Shown here: piece after piece, positions 50,024 through 63,069 of the stretch
Position numbering within the stretch: position 1 is the first letter of the stretch
How the letters are laid out: each line of letters begins with the position of its first letter
Assembly: GCA_023014485.1 (NCBI GenBank)
Contig: JAJOZX010009054.1
Coordinates: 89,437 to 153,436 of the forward strand
Direction of reading: 5' to 3'
Length of the DNA: 64,000 bases
DNA from: Bathynomus jamesi
Lineage: Eukaryota; Arthropoda; Malacostraca; Isopoda; Cirolanidae
The notes under the pieces: model-generated
What the model was told of the DNA's origin: nothing
Databases searched by the model: none
Seen by the model: the letters and a program-made list of their open reading frames with translations, nothing else
Translations under genes and position numbers: made by a program

Positions 50024-50733
50024 CAGTGTTGCCAGATCTACAGATATATCTGTAGATCTACAGATTTTATGAAGCAATTCAGATTTTCAGATTTTTTCAA
50101 TAATTTATGCATAATCTACAGATTTTAATCCAGCAAGCAATCATTATTATTTACTTCCAAAATTACAACAAGGAAATATTAGGCCTACAGTCTCAATCAA
50201 TAGGACACAAATGTTCTCGGTATTCAGTTTCAGAAGTCGAGTCGACTCGCTTCTGACTACGATATACATGCCGATTAAATCATTTAATCGGCGCTGATTG
50301 GTTGATATTCCCTCTACGTCATGGTAGCATGGAATGTTTTGTTTTTGTTAAAAAAAATGATATTTATCTGTTTAAATCTAAAAAGGTTTTTTTTGGTTTC
50401 ATTTATGTGTATGAATTAAAGAAGTATTCCGGTGTTCTTATAGTTATTACAGCAATAACCAAAAGGTATTTCCTTTGTCACAAAGTAACGGAATTCAATT
50501 TGTTTACTTTCATTTACTTTACTTTTTTTTATGTTAAAGTGCCATATTTATATAAGTTTATAAAAATAAAGAAAATATTATACAAGATTTTATCATTGAT
50601 AATACCTTAAGACAGTAAATTAAAAAAAATATGTCAAAATTATTATTTAGATAAATATTATAAATCTACAGATTTCTACAGATTTTTTAATCAGATTTAT
50701 CAGATTTTTAAAAAATTCCATCTGGCAACACTG
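50024..50733. mobile_element. hAT-type MITE in Gypsy LTR (right arm)
   Basis: CAGTGTTGCCAGAT termini with GCCTCTCG duplications at 50016-50023 and 50734-50741. At 710 bp it is four bases shorter than its mirror. Confidence 0.85.
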
Positions 50734-51167
50734 GCCTCTCGTGTCCTCTTCTCTCCCTGTCATTTGGGAGATTGGCGTCTTGAAGAAAAAGCCAGTCGCT
50801 TTCAGAGTTTATTGAGTTCTTGGTTGGCTGGGGTAATTTTACATAACATTTGTTATTGTATATACAGCTGAATTAATTAAAAAATATATATAAATTTATG
50901 TACAATACTTATTTATAAAGATTATATATGATTCTTAAAATTACACACTGATAAAATATATACAATTTGGTAACGCGCAAAATTGGTTTGTCGGTAACTA
51001 ATATAAAAATAATATAAAATACGGAAAATTAACTGCGCTGCCCCACATCCCCTAATTCCAGTGACTATCCAAAATTCTTTGACTACCTCACTTCCAAAGC
51101 GGAATACATTCTATCCCGCTCTCCCTTTGCTAAAATTTCCATTTTAGATTTCAATATTCACCACCAC

Positions 51168-54100
51168 CAGGGCCGGATTAACCATTAAGCAAAATAAGCC
51201 CGTGCTTAGGGCATCAAGGGAAGGGGGGCACCACAGAAATTTTCCATTGTCGGATTTACCATGGATTTATTATACTATTATAATCGCGGCTTATAGCCTA
51301 TAAGCTGTTGAAAACTGAATTATATATATTCATATATAGTATTTATTTTTTTTCATTGTTTGAATTTGTAGTGAACAACAACCCTTTTGAGAGAATAAAT
51401 ATATTTCGTTGTAATCACACACTTTACGCTTTGCGTTATTATTTTGTTTATATCAAATCTTTGAGCGCCATATTAAAAATACATAGATTAAATATTTTCG
51501 TGTGCTATAGGAAGTTATTCTGAACGTGTGATTTGTGCATATAATATTAAATATATATTTTACATAATCATTTGGTATTGTTTTACAGAAAGATTTAGGT
51601 TTATAGAATTGTAATATAAATTAATATTAAAATAAAAGAAACTATAAACTCTATATTGCTGTTGTATCAAGTGATGTTTATCACGGCCATTATAATAATA
51701 AGATATACTGACCTAAGTTAATTAGCGTTGAAGAAGTTTATCTGTTGCTCTCTCTTCTTCTCTAGGGTAAGTCTATGAAGTGTACTTTATTTGTATATAT
51801 AACAATATTTTATCATACACGTATCTTTATTTTATAATTTATTTATCTATTGTCATAACAGTATAAAAGAATTTAGATTGTAATAACCAGAGTGAATAAT
51901 TTGTAATGTATATATAACATCAAACGTAGTTAGGACAATTTAGGCCCTAAGCAAATGTTCATATTTCCTATAATTAAATATTGTGTTTTAAATAAATAAA
52001 TAAATGTAAATATAAAATGTGGCTCGTTAATAGTGAAATGTTAATATTGATATTTTTATAGATTGCGTATTATTAATTCTAATGTTAAGTATTTTTATTT
52101 TATAGGTTTCGGTTCCTTCTTTCGGTTCCTTCTTTTGGTTCCTTCTTTCGATTTGATTTGTATTCAACATTTCGAGTTGATATTTCGGTTGAGTTATATT
52201 TAATTGCCACTTATATTTAAATTGCCACTTTGGTTGTGTACGGTTCCCATTTTGTCTTTCTGAGAATAAAAGAACAAAGCCAAGATTGTGATATGTGTAA
52301 CTGTGTTGATTGCCACATAATATACAAATAAAATATTCTTTTTATTTCTGTATTTTACAGACCCCAAGAACCAAGATGAAACGTGTTCAGTTAAGTGGTG
52401 CACAAAAGCGAAAACTATCAAAAGAGAAACAAGAGAAGACTTTGGATTTAGAGTCCAAGACTGCAAAGCTGACTGATTTCTTCACACAAGTTCCACGACC
52501 ACAACGTCAACATGATATACCGATTCTGAATCAAAACCAATCTCCGTCATCAGAAGTGGACACAAATACCACTTTGATCACTTCAAAATCAAAATATGAT
52601 GACGTTGGAATCACCGAGGTGTCACAAGCAGGTTCATCTACCACATGTCTCACTACTGATCTCACTTTGCCTGTAAATTCTCTTGATACCTCTACTGCAA
52701 ATGTTGATTCAAGTTGCTTTACAAGACATTCTGGGGTTGAAATAATTGCTGAAAATGAAAGTTTAGTGGACCATGGTGATGGTGGTGAAATGAATCAGTC
52801 TGCAGAAGATGAAGTAAATATAGCAAAAGATCCAGGGTTGTGGCTTGATTTCTCTGCTGATGATGTGGCTTATTGGATTGCTTGTGGACCCAGTGACTGT
52901 CAACACCACAATGGGCCATTTGACAAGTCTTACCGGCATTTCAGTAGTGGCAAACCAGCAAGATACTGTTCACAAAAACTTTTCGTTGGGACAAAAGCCA
53001 ATGGTGAGAAATACAAGAGAGAGTGGTTATTGTATTCACCATCAACAGGATCAGTTTACTGTTATGTTTGTAAACTGTTTGCTCCTAAAAATGTCTCACA
53101 TTTTGTTATAAGAGAAGGGTTCAGTGACTGGCGAAATACTATTGTAATTGATCATCATGAAAAAAGCACTACTCACCGAGACTCTATGCTAACATACTTA
53201 ACTCGCAGACAAGGTGCGGGGTTGGGACAACAGTTGGAAAAACAAATTCAGGAAGAGTGTGATTACTGGGAACATGTCTTGAGGCGTGTCATAGCTGTTA
53301 TTTGTACGTTAGCTGAACGTGGCTTGTCTTTTCGAGGAACAGAAGAAAGATTTGGATCATTGCAGAATGGGAATTTTTTAGGGCTGCTTGAGCTCATAAG
53401 CCGGTTTGATCCATTTTTAGCAGGTCACATTTTGAAATATGGAAATTCTGGCAAAGGAAATCCTTCTTACCTGTCCAAAACCACCTGTGAGGAACTCATT
53501 CAACTAATGGCTCAAAAGGTCCACGCACTCATTGTTGACGAAGTAAAATCTTCTGGTTATTTTAGTTTGTCAGTTGATTCAACACCAGATCTATCACATA
53601 TCGATCAGTTAAGTGTTGTACTTAGGTACTTAAAAGATGGACAGCCTATTGAACGCTTTTTAACCTTTCTGAAAATGAAAAGCCATACTGGTGAGGAAAT
53701 GGCAAATCAGGTGTTGCAGTACTTACGTGAAGTTTGTAAGCTAAACTTTTCAAAATGTAGGGGTCAATCTTACGACAACGCTGCCAACATGTCTGGGCGT
53801 TATAAGGGATGCAGCAAAAAATTTTAGAAACAAACAAGTTTGCTATATATGTGCCCTGTGCAGCCCATTCACTAAATCTGGTAGGCCGAAGTGCTGTTGA
53901 CTGCTGTCAAGAGGCGGTTAATTTCTTCTCTACAGTGCAGTTGCTCTATACCTTTTTTTTAGCCTCAACCAGCAGGTGGGAAATTCTTAAAGGTTGTATT
54001 GGAAATGAAAGTGTCTTAAAATCCCTCTCTGATACCAGATGGGAGGCACATGCTATGGCAACAGCAGCAATTTTGAAATCTTTCCTTAAAATTTTAGAAG

Positions 54101-55233
54101 CGTTAGAATGTATAGCTGAAGACCAGTCACAAAAGGGAGACACTAGAAGAGAAGCAAATAATATTGCAAATAAGATGCAAGAGCTAGAATTCGTTTTTAT
54201 GTTGAATTTTTGGGATGAGATTTTGCAAAATTTTCATAGAGTAAGCAAAGTTCTACAGAATAAGGATGTGAACTTAAAAACATGTGCAGATCTGTATGGA
54301 TCATTAGCTGACCAACTGTGCACTTCACGAGATGAATTTGAAAGATATGAAGCAGCTACAAAGGAAATGCTACCAGATGTTGATTACAAGGCAGCTCAAA
54401 CTCGCAAACGTATCAGAAAGAAGGTACCCAATGACGGAGATGCACCAGAAGTATATCTGAATGCCAGAGATAAATTTCTTATCACCACCTTTTACACAAT
54501 TGTTGACAAACTTGAAACTGAGATGAGAAGAAGAGGAGAGATATACAAAGAAATAGCAGAGAGATTTTCTTTTCTAAGTGATGTGCCACATAATGTCACC
54601 ACTTCATCATCTACTGAAATTGAAAGGTATTCTCAGGGTTGTAAAAAGATGATTGATGCTTACCCAGAGGACTTGAACACTAATTTCTCTGCTGAGCTTC
54701 AGCAGTTTCACTCATATGTGTGCCATAAGTTCAGTGCAAAAAAAAATGTAAAAACAAGATTCAGTCATGCTGAACTTTATAAAATAATTGTAGAAGACAA
54801 TATTGAGTGTGCCTTCCCAAATGTAGAAATTGCCTTTCGTATATTTTTAACATTAATGGTCACAAATTGCTCAGCTGAGCGTTCATTTTCTCAGTTGAAG
54901 TATATTAAAAATACCAACAGAACAACTATGCAACAAGGCAGGCTGGATGCCTTATCTCTACTAAGTATAGAAGCAGATGTGTTACGTAAGATTAGTTTTG
55001 AGGATCTGATCAAAGACTTTGCAATTAAAAAAAGTAGGAGAAAACTTTTCAAATATAAATGAAGTGGAAGTATACAAAAATAAACATTATTTTCCATCTT
55101 ACTGTAAGTTTGTCATTTCAAAAAATAAAATTTTATTTTATGGTTTATTTTTGTTTATATTTTGAATTACATATATATGGGGCACCAAAATCTTTTAAGT
55201 GCTTAGGGCCTCTAAAGGTCTTAATCCGGCCTG
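51168..55233 (+). mobile_element. autonomous hAT transposon (right arm)
   Basis: CAGGGCCGGATTAA start at 51168. The right terminus reads CCGGCCTG, one C short of the other arm. ACCACCAC duplications lie at 51160-51167 and 55234-55241. The 5' leader shows GGTAAGT near 51767 and TATTTTACAG ending at 52360, a plausible intron of about 590 nt before the start codon. Confidence 0.85.
52376..55062 (+). pseudogene. hAT transposase, single frameshift (right arm)
   Basis: The start MKRVQLSGAQKRKLSKEKQEK at 52376 is in frame with the zinc-finger region here, unlike in the left arm. One G is missing from a GGGG run at about 53810, which splits the protein right after the second catalytic aspartate (YDNAANMSGRYKG). 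The remaining 417 residues continue from 53809 in another frame through the AERSFSQLKYIKN dimerisation block. The two arms thus break the same gene at different places. Confidence 0.8.
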
Positions 55234-55241
55234 ACCACCAC

Positions 55242-57040
55242 CTTTGGCTTTCCTCCCATTTCACTGACATCCTCATGAACTAGCTTACAACTTTGCTATC
55301 CTAAATGACTAGAGCAGACTGTACAGCACCCTACTCACATCCCCGATCGCCTTGGAGATTGGCCTAACATTCCGGATTTATTTCTTACCTCTCATCCTTC
55401 TCTTACTCTGTGAAACTTTTCTCTGTTGGGATCCTCTGACCACAATCTATATCTGTCTCCTGTCCTATCGCTCCAATTCTGCCTTTGGATCCTCCCAAGA
55501 GGAGGTGCCTTTGGCACTTCGACGCCGCTGATTGGGAGGCCCTTAGGCAGTACTTCTGTGATTTCCTGTGGAATGATTACAGCTTCCGTAGCCAGGGCCC
55601 TCCCGAGTTGCTGAGCGCATCACGGAGGTGATTCTCCGGGCATGGAGGCATACATTCCATATTCTATTCCTACTACTAATGCAAAAAGACCTGGGTTAAC
55701 TTTACTTTTTCTAATGCTATCCGCAACAAAGAGGAGACTTTCAGAAGGTACCATCGCTATCCAACTCCTGATTCTCACTCAGCTTATATTTCTGCCCAGA
55801 ATCGTGCAAAATCTGTTCTTCGACTCGCCAAAAATTCCTTCATCCGACAAAAAATGTGAAAATCTATCCAATTCTAATTCTTCTCGCTCTTTCTGGCATC
55901 TAGCTAAGAACCTCTTCAAAACTTTACTTACTCTTCTTTTCCCCCTCTTTTCCATTCCGACGGCTCAGTTCCCGTCTCATCTCCGACTCTTCTCTCAAAC
56001 TTCCGCTTATAATTCAATCTGGACGATTCCGGTACTGTTCTTCCATCTCCTTCTCCTCTGACTTTATTATGTCTGAAATTAGAATCTCTTCTAAAGATGT
56101 TTTTCTGCCTTATCTGGGCTCAACTCTAGGAAGACGTACCGTCCTGAGAGTGCTCCCTCCTGTTGTTCTTAAGAACTGTGCTTCTGTGCTGACACCCAAC
56201 ATAGGCAAATTCTTTCGTCTTTGTCTTTCATCTGGTACTTTTCCTTCCTGCTGGAAGTTCGCTTTCATTTCAGCCTGTCCAAAGAAGGGTGACCGCTTCA
56301 ACCCTCCAACTGTCGTTCAACTGATTTTATTTCTTGCCTTTCCAAATTTTTTAATCTATCCTTACTAAGAAGATTCTTAAACACCTCTCTCCTCACAATC
56401 TTCTTTCAGCTTATCAATAAGGGTTTCACAAGGGACGCTCTATGGCGATCTCTTGCCAGAGAAAAACTCTCTGACTCTGGTCATCCTCCTTTCGAGATTT
56501 CGGTGAAACTTTTGCTATTATCGCTTTACTGCCAAAAAGGACAGATTTATACCTTTCAAATACACGCATTCAACTTAACCCTACAAAATATTTGGGCAGT
56601 AAAGGGTTAAACAAACTCTTTATTTTCAAACTGTTCTCCTTTGGTTTCTATTCTTTTATCTGTGCCTTCATCTCTAATTTCCTTGTGGCTGATCTATAGC
56701 TGCGATTGCAGATGGCCACTGTTCTTCTCCTAAAACTATTACCAGTGGTGTTCCTCAGGGTTTTGTCCTGTCATCCACTCTTTTCCTTTATTTATTAATG
56801 ATCTTTTAATTCGCACCTCTTGTTCTATTCACTCCTATGCCGATGATTCCACTCTTCCTTCTCCACCCGCTTCCCAAAGCGTCCCTCACAGTCACTTCAT
56901 GATTCGTGTAGGATGGCTATGGAACACCGACCTCTGACTTTCTGCCAATATCTGATTGGGGCAGAGAAAACTCAGTTCCTCAATCTGTCTACTCACCACA
57001 TCTTTCACACTACTATCCTCTTACCAGGGTCGCGATAGCT
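55242..57040 (+). pseudogene. non-LTR reverse transcriptase, frame-broken (right arm)
   Basis: Mirror of 20935-22735 with many extra one-base losses, for example near 55920, 55985 and 56020, so the 284-residue frame of the left arm is split into several. The piggyBac-like mini-insert recurs near 56535-56615. Confidence 0.65.
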
Positions 57041-57137
57041 GCCACGGGCCCGGGGAAAGATTGGTATATGGGGCCCCTGTTTACTCAATATTATTATGAA
57101 TGTTTTTGTGTACATAACAAGCAAACTGATATATGTC
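57041..57137. other. unassigned junction (right arm)
   Basis: Mirror of 20804-20934, with the GCCACGGGCCCGGGG stretch. No gene. Confidence 0.3.
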
Positions 57138-57232
57138 TGTTAGAAAGCTAGAAGAGGAGGAGCACTGTGTCCCCAGGCGATATGATGACTAAGCTGATTG
57201 ATGCAGCATGCTTGTATATATTAAGTTAAAGT

Positions 57233-57312
<80 letters not shown>

Positions 57313-57794
57313 ATATATATCATTGTAAGGTTAGTGAAAAATTCACTTAATTTAGAGCTAGCCATTTTGGGCTCTTGTGGCATCATTGTTTGGGTACTCT
57401 TGTGGCATCATTTTTTTGGGGCACTGGCGCCTTTCTACTCATTTGTTGAATGCGGCACTTAGAGGAGTGGTTCTTTATAGAGAGCTCTCTTGCAATTCAG
57501 TTTGGTTGTTTAGATACAAGATTGTTACATCGTGCAATGGATGTTGTTACAAGGTTTAGAAAGAAGACCATAAATAGTGCCCTTTTGCTTTTTTCTTAAT
57601 TTTATGCAACTGAGGCCTAAGTAGGCCCACATCGAGTCAGCAACCCTGAGGTAGGACTAATAGGACCTCCAAGTTCGTAAGTTTGTTTAGTCTAGCTTAA
57701 CTTCGGCTGGAGGTTAGAGTAACCATCAGAGCTTGGCCGTTCAGGGCTCAGCTGGGATTCCGAACCCAATCAAGACAAATAAAATAAAATAACA
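57138..57794 (+). repeat. BEL 5' LTR, complete (copy A'')
   Basis: TGTTAG to AATAACA, 657 bp against 668 bp in the left arm. The (CA)n(TA)n tract at about 57235-57320 and several one-base losses account for the difference. Confidence 0.8.
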
Positions 57795-57812
57795 TGGTCC
57801 TTCGAACCGGAT
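57795..57812 (+). other. tRNA-Tyr primer-binding site (copy A'')
   Basis: TGGTCCTTCGAACCGGAT directly after the LTR end, identical to the other two copies. Confidence 0.75.
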
Positions 57813-58227
57813 TCTAGCCCAAGACTGAGTCAGTGACTATTTTTCGGCAAAGTTCTGATTGTGCAAATTGTAGCCCAAGTTAGGCCTGGACGGGTTGAGC
57901 ATAATTGAGTTAAGGTTCCAGGGTAGAAAGTTTGGTCGCCCAATTGCGAAACTTGGCCGCTAGTCTGTCGTTGTTTTGGGCCTACATTTTTACCGGTTTG
58001 GTTAATTTTGGTTTTATTGTTCGTAGGCGAAGGTTGCAGACTTCAGTGCGCCAGTTACTTGGGTGGAAAATTTGGTATTCCATACTGGTGGTTGGTCAGT
58101 ACCCCAACCAAAGCAATTAATTAAGTTTATATGAAAAAATGCAAAATTTGAGTTTGATCAGTTTGGTTAAGTATTTTTGCTAATTCAGCTTATTTGGCAT
58201 TGAGCCCAATTGTTATTTGAATTGAAG

Positions 58228-58515
58228 ATGAGTGCAGCTAAATTGAACAAGTTTAGAAAAAGGAGAAGCGCCTACAAAGGTCTAATTACAAAGATCATTG
58301 CCACTATAGATTCTGCCATAGAGCAAGAGGATTTAAGCTTAGTGACTGCGCAGCTTTCCATATTAGAAACTAAAAAGGTTGCTCTAAGCGAAGTAAATGT
58401 TAAAATTGAGGATCTTATAGAAGATGATGAAAGAGAAAATGGCATAATTTACTTTGAACAGATTATTGATGACATAATTAAAGTATGCTACAGAGCAAAA
58501 GAGGTTAGCAGCTGA
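58228..58515 (+). CDS. BEL gag, N-terminal fragment (copy A'')
   Basis: A 95-residue frame from MSAAKLNKFRKRR, identical to that at 19416-19703. Confidence 0.6.
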   Translation: MSAAKLNKFRKRRSAYKGLITKIIATIDSAIEQEDLSLVTAQLSILETKKVALSEVNVKIEDLIEDDERENGIIYFEQIIDDIIKVCYRAKEVSS

Positions 58516-58595
58516 GTACAATTAGAGACCAGGTCTAATAATGAGACAGCCCTCAACAAACGGTGTTTGTGAAATTAAGGTTAACGGATCTGCAG

Positions 58596-59425
58596 TAGTG
58601 TTGAAAACCGGTTTGTAAAATTCCCCTAAAAATCGAAAACCGAAAGAAAAAACCGGTTTTAACGATTGATTTTTATTTGGCTCAAACTTGCGCGAACGTG
58701 CAGCTACGTGCTACAGCGCACAAAAAATAACTTCGAATACATTACCTATTAAGTTAAATTGTGACAAACTGGCAACTGCTCTTCAGTATAATTTTTGCCT
58801 ATCTGGCAACTCGATCTTCAGTTTGTCTCATCATGTAGATGTAGACTGTAGTGTAGAGTCAGTCGAATAAAGCCCTATTCGCAGTATAAGACCCTTAATG
58901 CCCTTTGTTTCTTAAGATGTCATTTCCAAACTAGGGATAAAATCTAAATTAATTTATATATTTTTTCTTACACGAAGAGTCAATTTTCTGTTTTCTAGGT
59001 AAAGTTTTTTTATTAAAAAAATTTATTTCAATGTTTTCTCCAAAATAGAGATAATTTTATTTTTATTCTTTATAATTTTTTTACAAAAAGAAGTTTATTT
59101 CTTTCTAAGCATAGATGTTTTATTTTAAAAAATTATTTCAAATCTAAATTGTTTGAATAATGTATTATTTTGGCTAAAATAAAATATGTCAAAGTTGTCA
59201 TTTTCTTATTCATATGCATACATATGATGCTGCATTTTTGCATTCTTTTGACCAAAAATAGGCGATAAGCTATGCTTGTTAAGAGTTAAAGTCAGTACCT
59301 TTCAATTGTGGCTTTTAAAAATTACTATACTTTTCGGTCATAACCGGTTAAAACCGGTTTTCAAAAAAAAGAGAAAAGATCGATTAAAAACCGGTTTGTA
59401 AAGTTTCGATTATTTTTCAACACTA
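58596..59425. mobile_element. hAT-type MITE in BEL gag (copy A'')
   Basis: TAGTGTTGAAAA termini with ATCTGCAG duplications at 58588-58595 and 59426-59433. Full-length version (830 bp). Confidence 0.85.
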
Positions 59426-59433
59426 ATCTGCAG

Positions 59434-60572
59434 TTCAATTACCAAGGCTTGTACTCAAAACATTTTCTGGGAGTATTCAGGAATGGCAAGGATGGGCAGC
59501 CAGTTTTCAGTCAGCAGTTCAGTCTAGAACTGCAGGCAGCAAAGACAATAGCAGGAATAGCATTAACAGAGGCGAATTATAATGTGGCTTGGGATATATT
59601 ACAGAAACGGTTTGGTAAGCCAGAGATCTTAATTAAAAGCCACCTCCGTGAACTTTTAGCTATACCTCCTGTTAATAATCCCAATAGTGTCAAAGAGTTA
59701 CGGCAGTTATATGATGAATTTGAAGTTAGAACTGGGTCCCTCGACAACTTGGGTGTAGGAATGGAAAGGTATGGTGTAATGTTGGTCACTTTACTGGAGT
59801 CTAAATTGCCTAGCTCAATTTTGCTTGAATTAAGTAGGGGGCACTCTACAGAACATGTGTACATCCCCCTTCAGCAGATGTTAAGTCTTTTAAGCACAGA
59901 ATTAGCAAGACGAGAGGAAATTGAGTTTGCACAGTGGGATGTTAAACAAGAGGACAAAGGCAGGCAGAGCACCAAAATTTCTACAAAAAGGAATAGCCCA
60001 GGTACAGTGTCAGCTCTATATGCATCCTCTGAAAATAAATTAAAGGGGTTCAAGGAATGCATATTTTGTGAAGGCAACCACAAGTCATATAAATGTGAAG
60101 TGGCTGATGCTTTATCTGTTGAAGAGAGAAAGGACAGGGAAATTAAGTCCACAGCATGTTTTAAATGTTTTTTGAACGGTCACAGAGCAAGGTTTTGTAA
60201 GTTTAAAATTTTGTGCAAAAAATGCCATGGCCGGCATCAATCTTTATTGTGTGAAAACACTCCTTGTAAGCGTACCCCAGAAGTAGAGACATCAGTGGCA
60301 CATGCCACTACTATGAAAGGGAGTAAAAGTAAAGGGGGATTATTGCAAACAGCTGCAGCATTATTAATTGGGAATGATGGAGAAGCTACTGCAAGAGTGT
60401 TGTTTGATAGTGGTAGCCAATGTAGTTTTATTTAAGACCAGAATTTCCAGAAAATTGAAGTTTAAAGAACTGAAGAGGGAAAATTTAAGAATTTTTGGGT
60501 TTCGGGGTTCAGTTCAAAACCGAACCAAAGTTAAGAACGTAGAAGTTCTGGTTAAGGGGTTGTTGCCATAAA
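59434..60572 (+). pseudogene. BEL gag C-terminal part and protease start (copy A'')
   Basis: The 328-residue frame (59449-60435) with three cysteine-rich knuckle regions and DSGSQCSFI is unbroken here. The upstream gag loss near KTIAGIA and the shift after the protease motif are the same as in copies A and A'. Confidence 0.75.
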
Positions 60573-62463
60573 GTCCCACTATCAAGGTCCAAGCTGTAGA
60601 GATTGAGGGACTTTGTGCTCCAGTCACTACTTGTTTAGATATGGCATGTGTCCAAGAATTGCGAGTTAAAGGAATTAATTTGGGCAATAATAAGTTTGAA
60701 GGAACAGAAGATATTAGTCTTTTGATTGGAGCTGACTATTATTGGGACTTCATCACTGGTAACATTGTTCGCACATCTCAAGGTCGTCCTGTAGCTATTG
60801 AGAGTAAGCTAGGCTGGATGCTACATGGTAGCTATTGCAATGAAATGGAAGTTAAAGCTCTTTTTGTTAAGATTGAGGAGAACAGCCATGGTTTGGAATG
60901 GCATTTGAAAGACTTTGAGGACTTGAATCCATTGTCATAAAGAACAAACAGGAGAAGAAGGCAAGTACAGTGAACAGTGATATTTTAGAGCAATTTGAAA
61001 AAGGTATTCGATTTAGAGATGGTTGCTACGAAGGTGGCCTCCCTTGGTAGGATTCTTGCAAACCCAGCTCAAACCTTCAGCTAGCTAATAGGAGGTTTGA
61101 GACTTCATTGCACAGACTAAGGAAAAATGAGTTGTTAAATGAATACAATGAGGCCATCCTAAGCTATGTAAAGGAGGGCTATGCTGAAAGGGTGCAAGGT
61201 GAGCTGGTGAGCCAGGAGGCACATTATCTGTCACACCATGCAGTGGTACGGCGAGACAAAACTACCACCAAACTGAGGGTAGTTTTTGATGACTCAGCCA
61301 AGGACAAAGGTAGTGTGTCCTTGAATAACTGTTTGGATGTTGGGTCAAATTTAAATGCAGATTTATTTTCCTTGTTACTGAGATTTAGGTTTGATACAAT
61401 GATACAGTAGCATTGACTGCAGATGTGAAGCAAGCCTTTTTGCGGATAAAGTTAAAACCAGAGATCAGAGATGCAGTAAGGTATCTGTGGGTGGATACCA
61501 AAGACTTGTTGGAAAATGAACCGAAGGTTCAAGCATAAAGAATGAAGTCAGTGTTGTTTGGCTTCAGCTCTAGTCCATTTCTGTTGGCAGCTACTATGCA
61601 GTACCATTTTAAGAAATATTCTGAAGTCTATCCTAATACTATTGAACACATAAAGCAAAATTTTATGTTGATGATTTGCTGTGTTCAGTGGATAATACAG
61701 AAATGGCTAAACAGATATTCATGGAGGCCAGAGCTATAATGAGGGAGGCTGGCATGGAGCTTAGAAAATGGCAGACCAATCATTCTCAGTTACAGCACTT
61801 TATGAGTCAGTCCTGTGTAGGATCTGATGCAGCAGAAAGTATTGAGGATTCTGGTATTAAGGAGTTGTGGGCCATAGACACGAAGATGCTAGACATTGTT
61901 TGGCAGCAAGGAGAGGATTTGGTTACCTTCAATGGGAAATCTTTTGTAGAGCTGGCTGAGAATGAAACAAGGTGGACAGAACGTACAACTCTTAGTTTGG
62001 CTTGGAGGGTCTTTGATCCTCTTGGATTCCTGGCGCCATTTGTGACAAAGTAAAAAATTTGGTTTCAGAGCCTCTGGGAAATTGGACTTGGTTGGGACCA
62101 AGAGTTACCCGATCATATGATGGGAAAGTGAAAATATTGGTTCAAAGAATTGGCACATCTTGGAGACATTGAAATCCCAAGATGATACTTTGGAGAGTTG
62201 AACAATAGTCCAGACAGTTTGGAGCTGCACATCTTTTGTGATGCGAATGAAGAAGCCTATGCAACTTGCATTTATATAAGAGGCACATTCGAAGAGAAAG
62301 TAATTTGCAGGTTGGTTGCTGCAAAGAGCAGAGCAGCACCTTTGAAAATGCTTTCTATGCCAAAGTTGGAATTGGTGGGTGCAGTCATTGCTAGTCGGCT
62401 TGCAGTTACAGTGCAAAACTCTTTGGGCCTTTATGAAATTCCAAACTATTATTGGACAGACTC
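60573..62463 (+). pseudogene. BEL pol: protease end, RT and RNase H start (copy A'')
   Basis: YVDD box at 61664-61675, with the same in-frame stop and frame changes as the other copies. RNase H fragment 62198-62463 ends at YYWTDS. Confidence 0.75.
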
Positions 62464-63069
62464 TGTTAGAAAATCTAGCAGAGGAAGAGTCATTGTTGTC
62501 CCAAGGCGATATGATGACTAAACTGATTTATGCAGCATTGCTTGTATATATTAAGTTAAGGTGTGTATATATCCATCTCATAATTGTAAGGTTAGTGAAA
62601 AATTCACTTAATTTAGAGCTAGCATTTTTGGGCTCTTGTGGCATCATTGTTTGGGCACTCTTGTGGCATAATTATTTTGGGGCACTGCGCGTCCTTCCTA
62701 CTCGTTTGTTGAATGTGGCACTTACAGGGCGTGGTCTTATAGAGAGCTCTCTTGCAATTCAGTTTGGTTGTATAGATACAAGGTTGTTGCATCGTGCAAT
62801 GGTGCAGGTTGTGTTGTTGTTGCAAGGTTTAGAAAAAAGACCATAAATATTAAATAGTGCCCCTTTTGTTTTTTATCTTAATTTTATGCACCTGAGGCCT
62901 AAGGTAGGCCCACATCGACTCAGCAACCCTGAGGTAGGACCTAATAGGACCTCCAAGTCCGTAAGTTTTTAGTCTAGCTTAACTTGGGCTGTAGGTTAAA
63001 TTGGCCCTTCAGAGCTTGGCCGTTCAGGGCTCAGCTGGGATTCTGAACCCAATAAAATAAAAAATAACA
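62464..63069 (+). mobile_element. solo BEL LTR nested in RNase H (copy A'')
   Basis: 606 bp, TG...CA, flanked by GACTC (62459-62463) and GACTT (63070-63074), as in the other copies. Confidence 0.85.

Larger units (their letters stand above)
46897..51047 (-). mobile_element. Gypsy (Ty3) element with 3' deletion (right arm)
   Basis: TGTAG at 46897 to CCCCACA at 51047 on the + strand mirrors 26929-31094. The LTR covers about 49920-51047 with the nested MITE. Confidence 0.75.
46450..57040 (+). mobile_element. Jockey-like non-LTR retrotransposon, split (right arm)
   Basis: Pieces 46450-46896, 51048-51167 and 55234-57040 mirror the left arm. The Gypsy and hAT insertions sit at the same points with the same duplications. 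Confidence 0.7.
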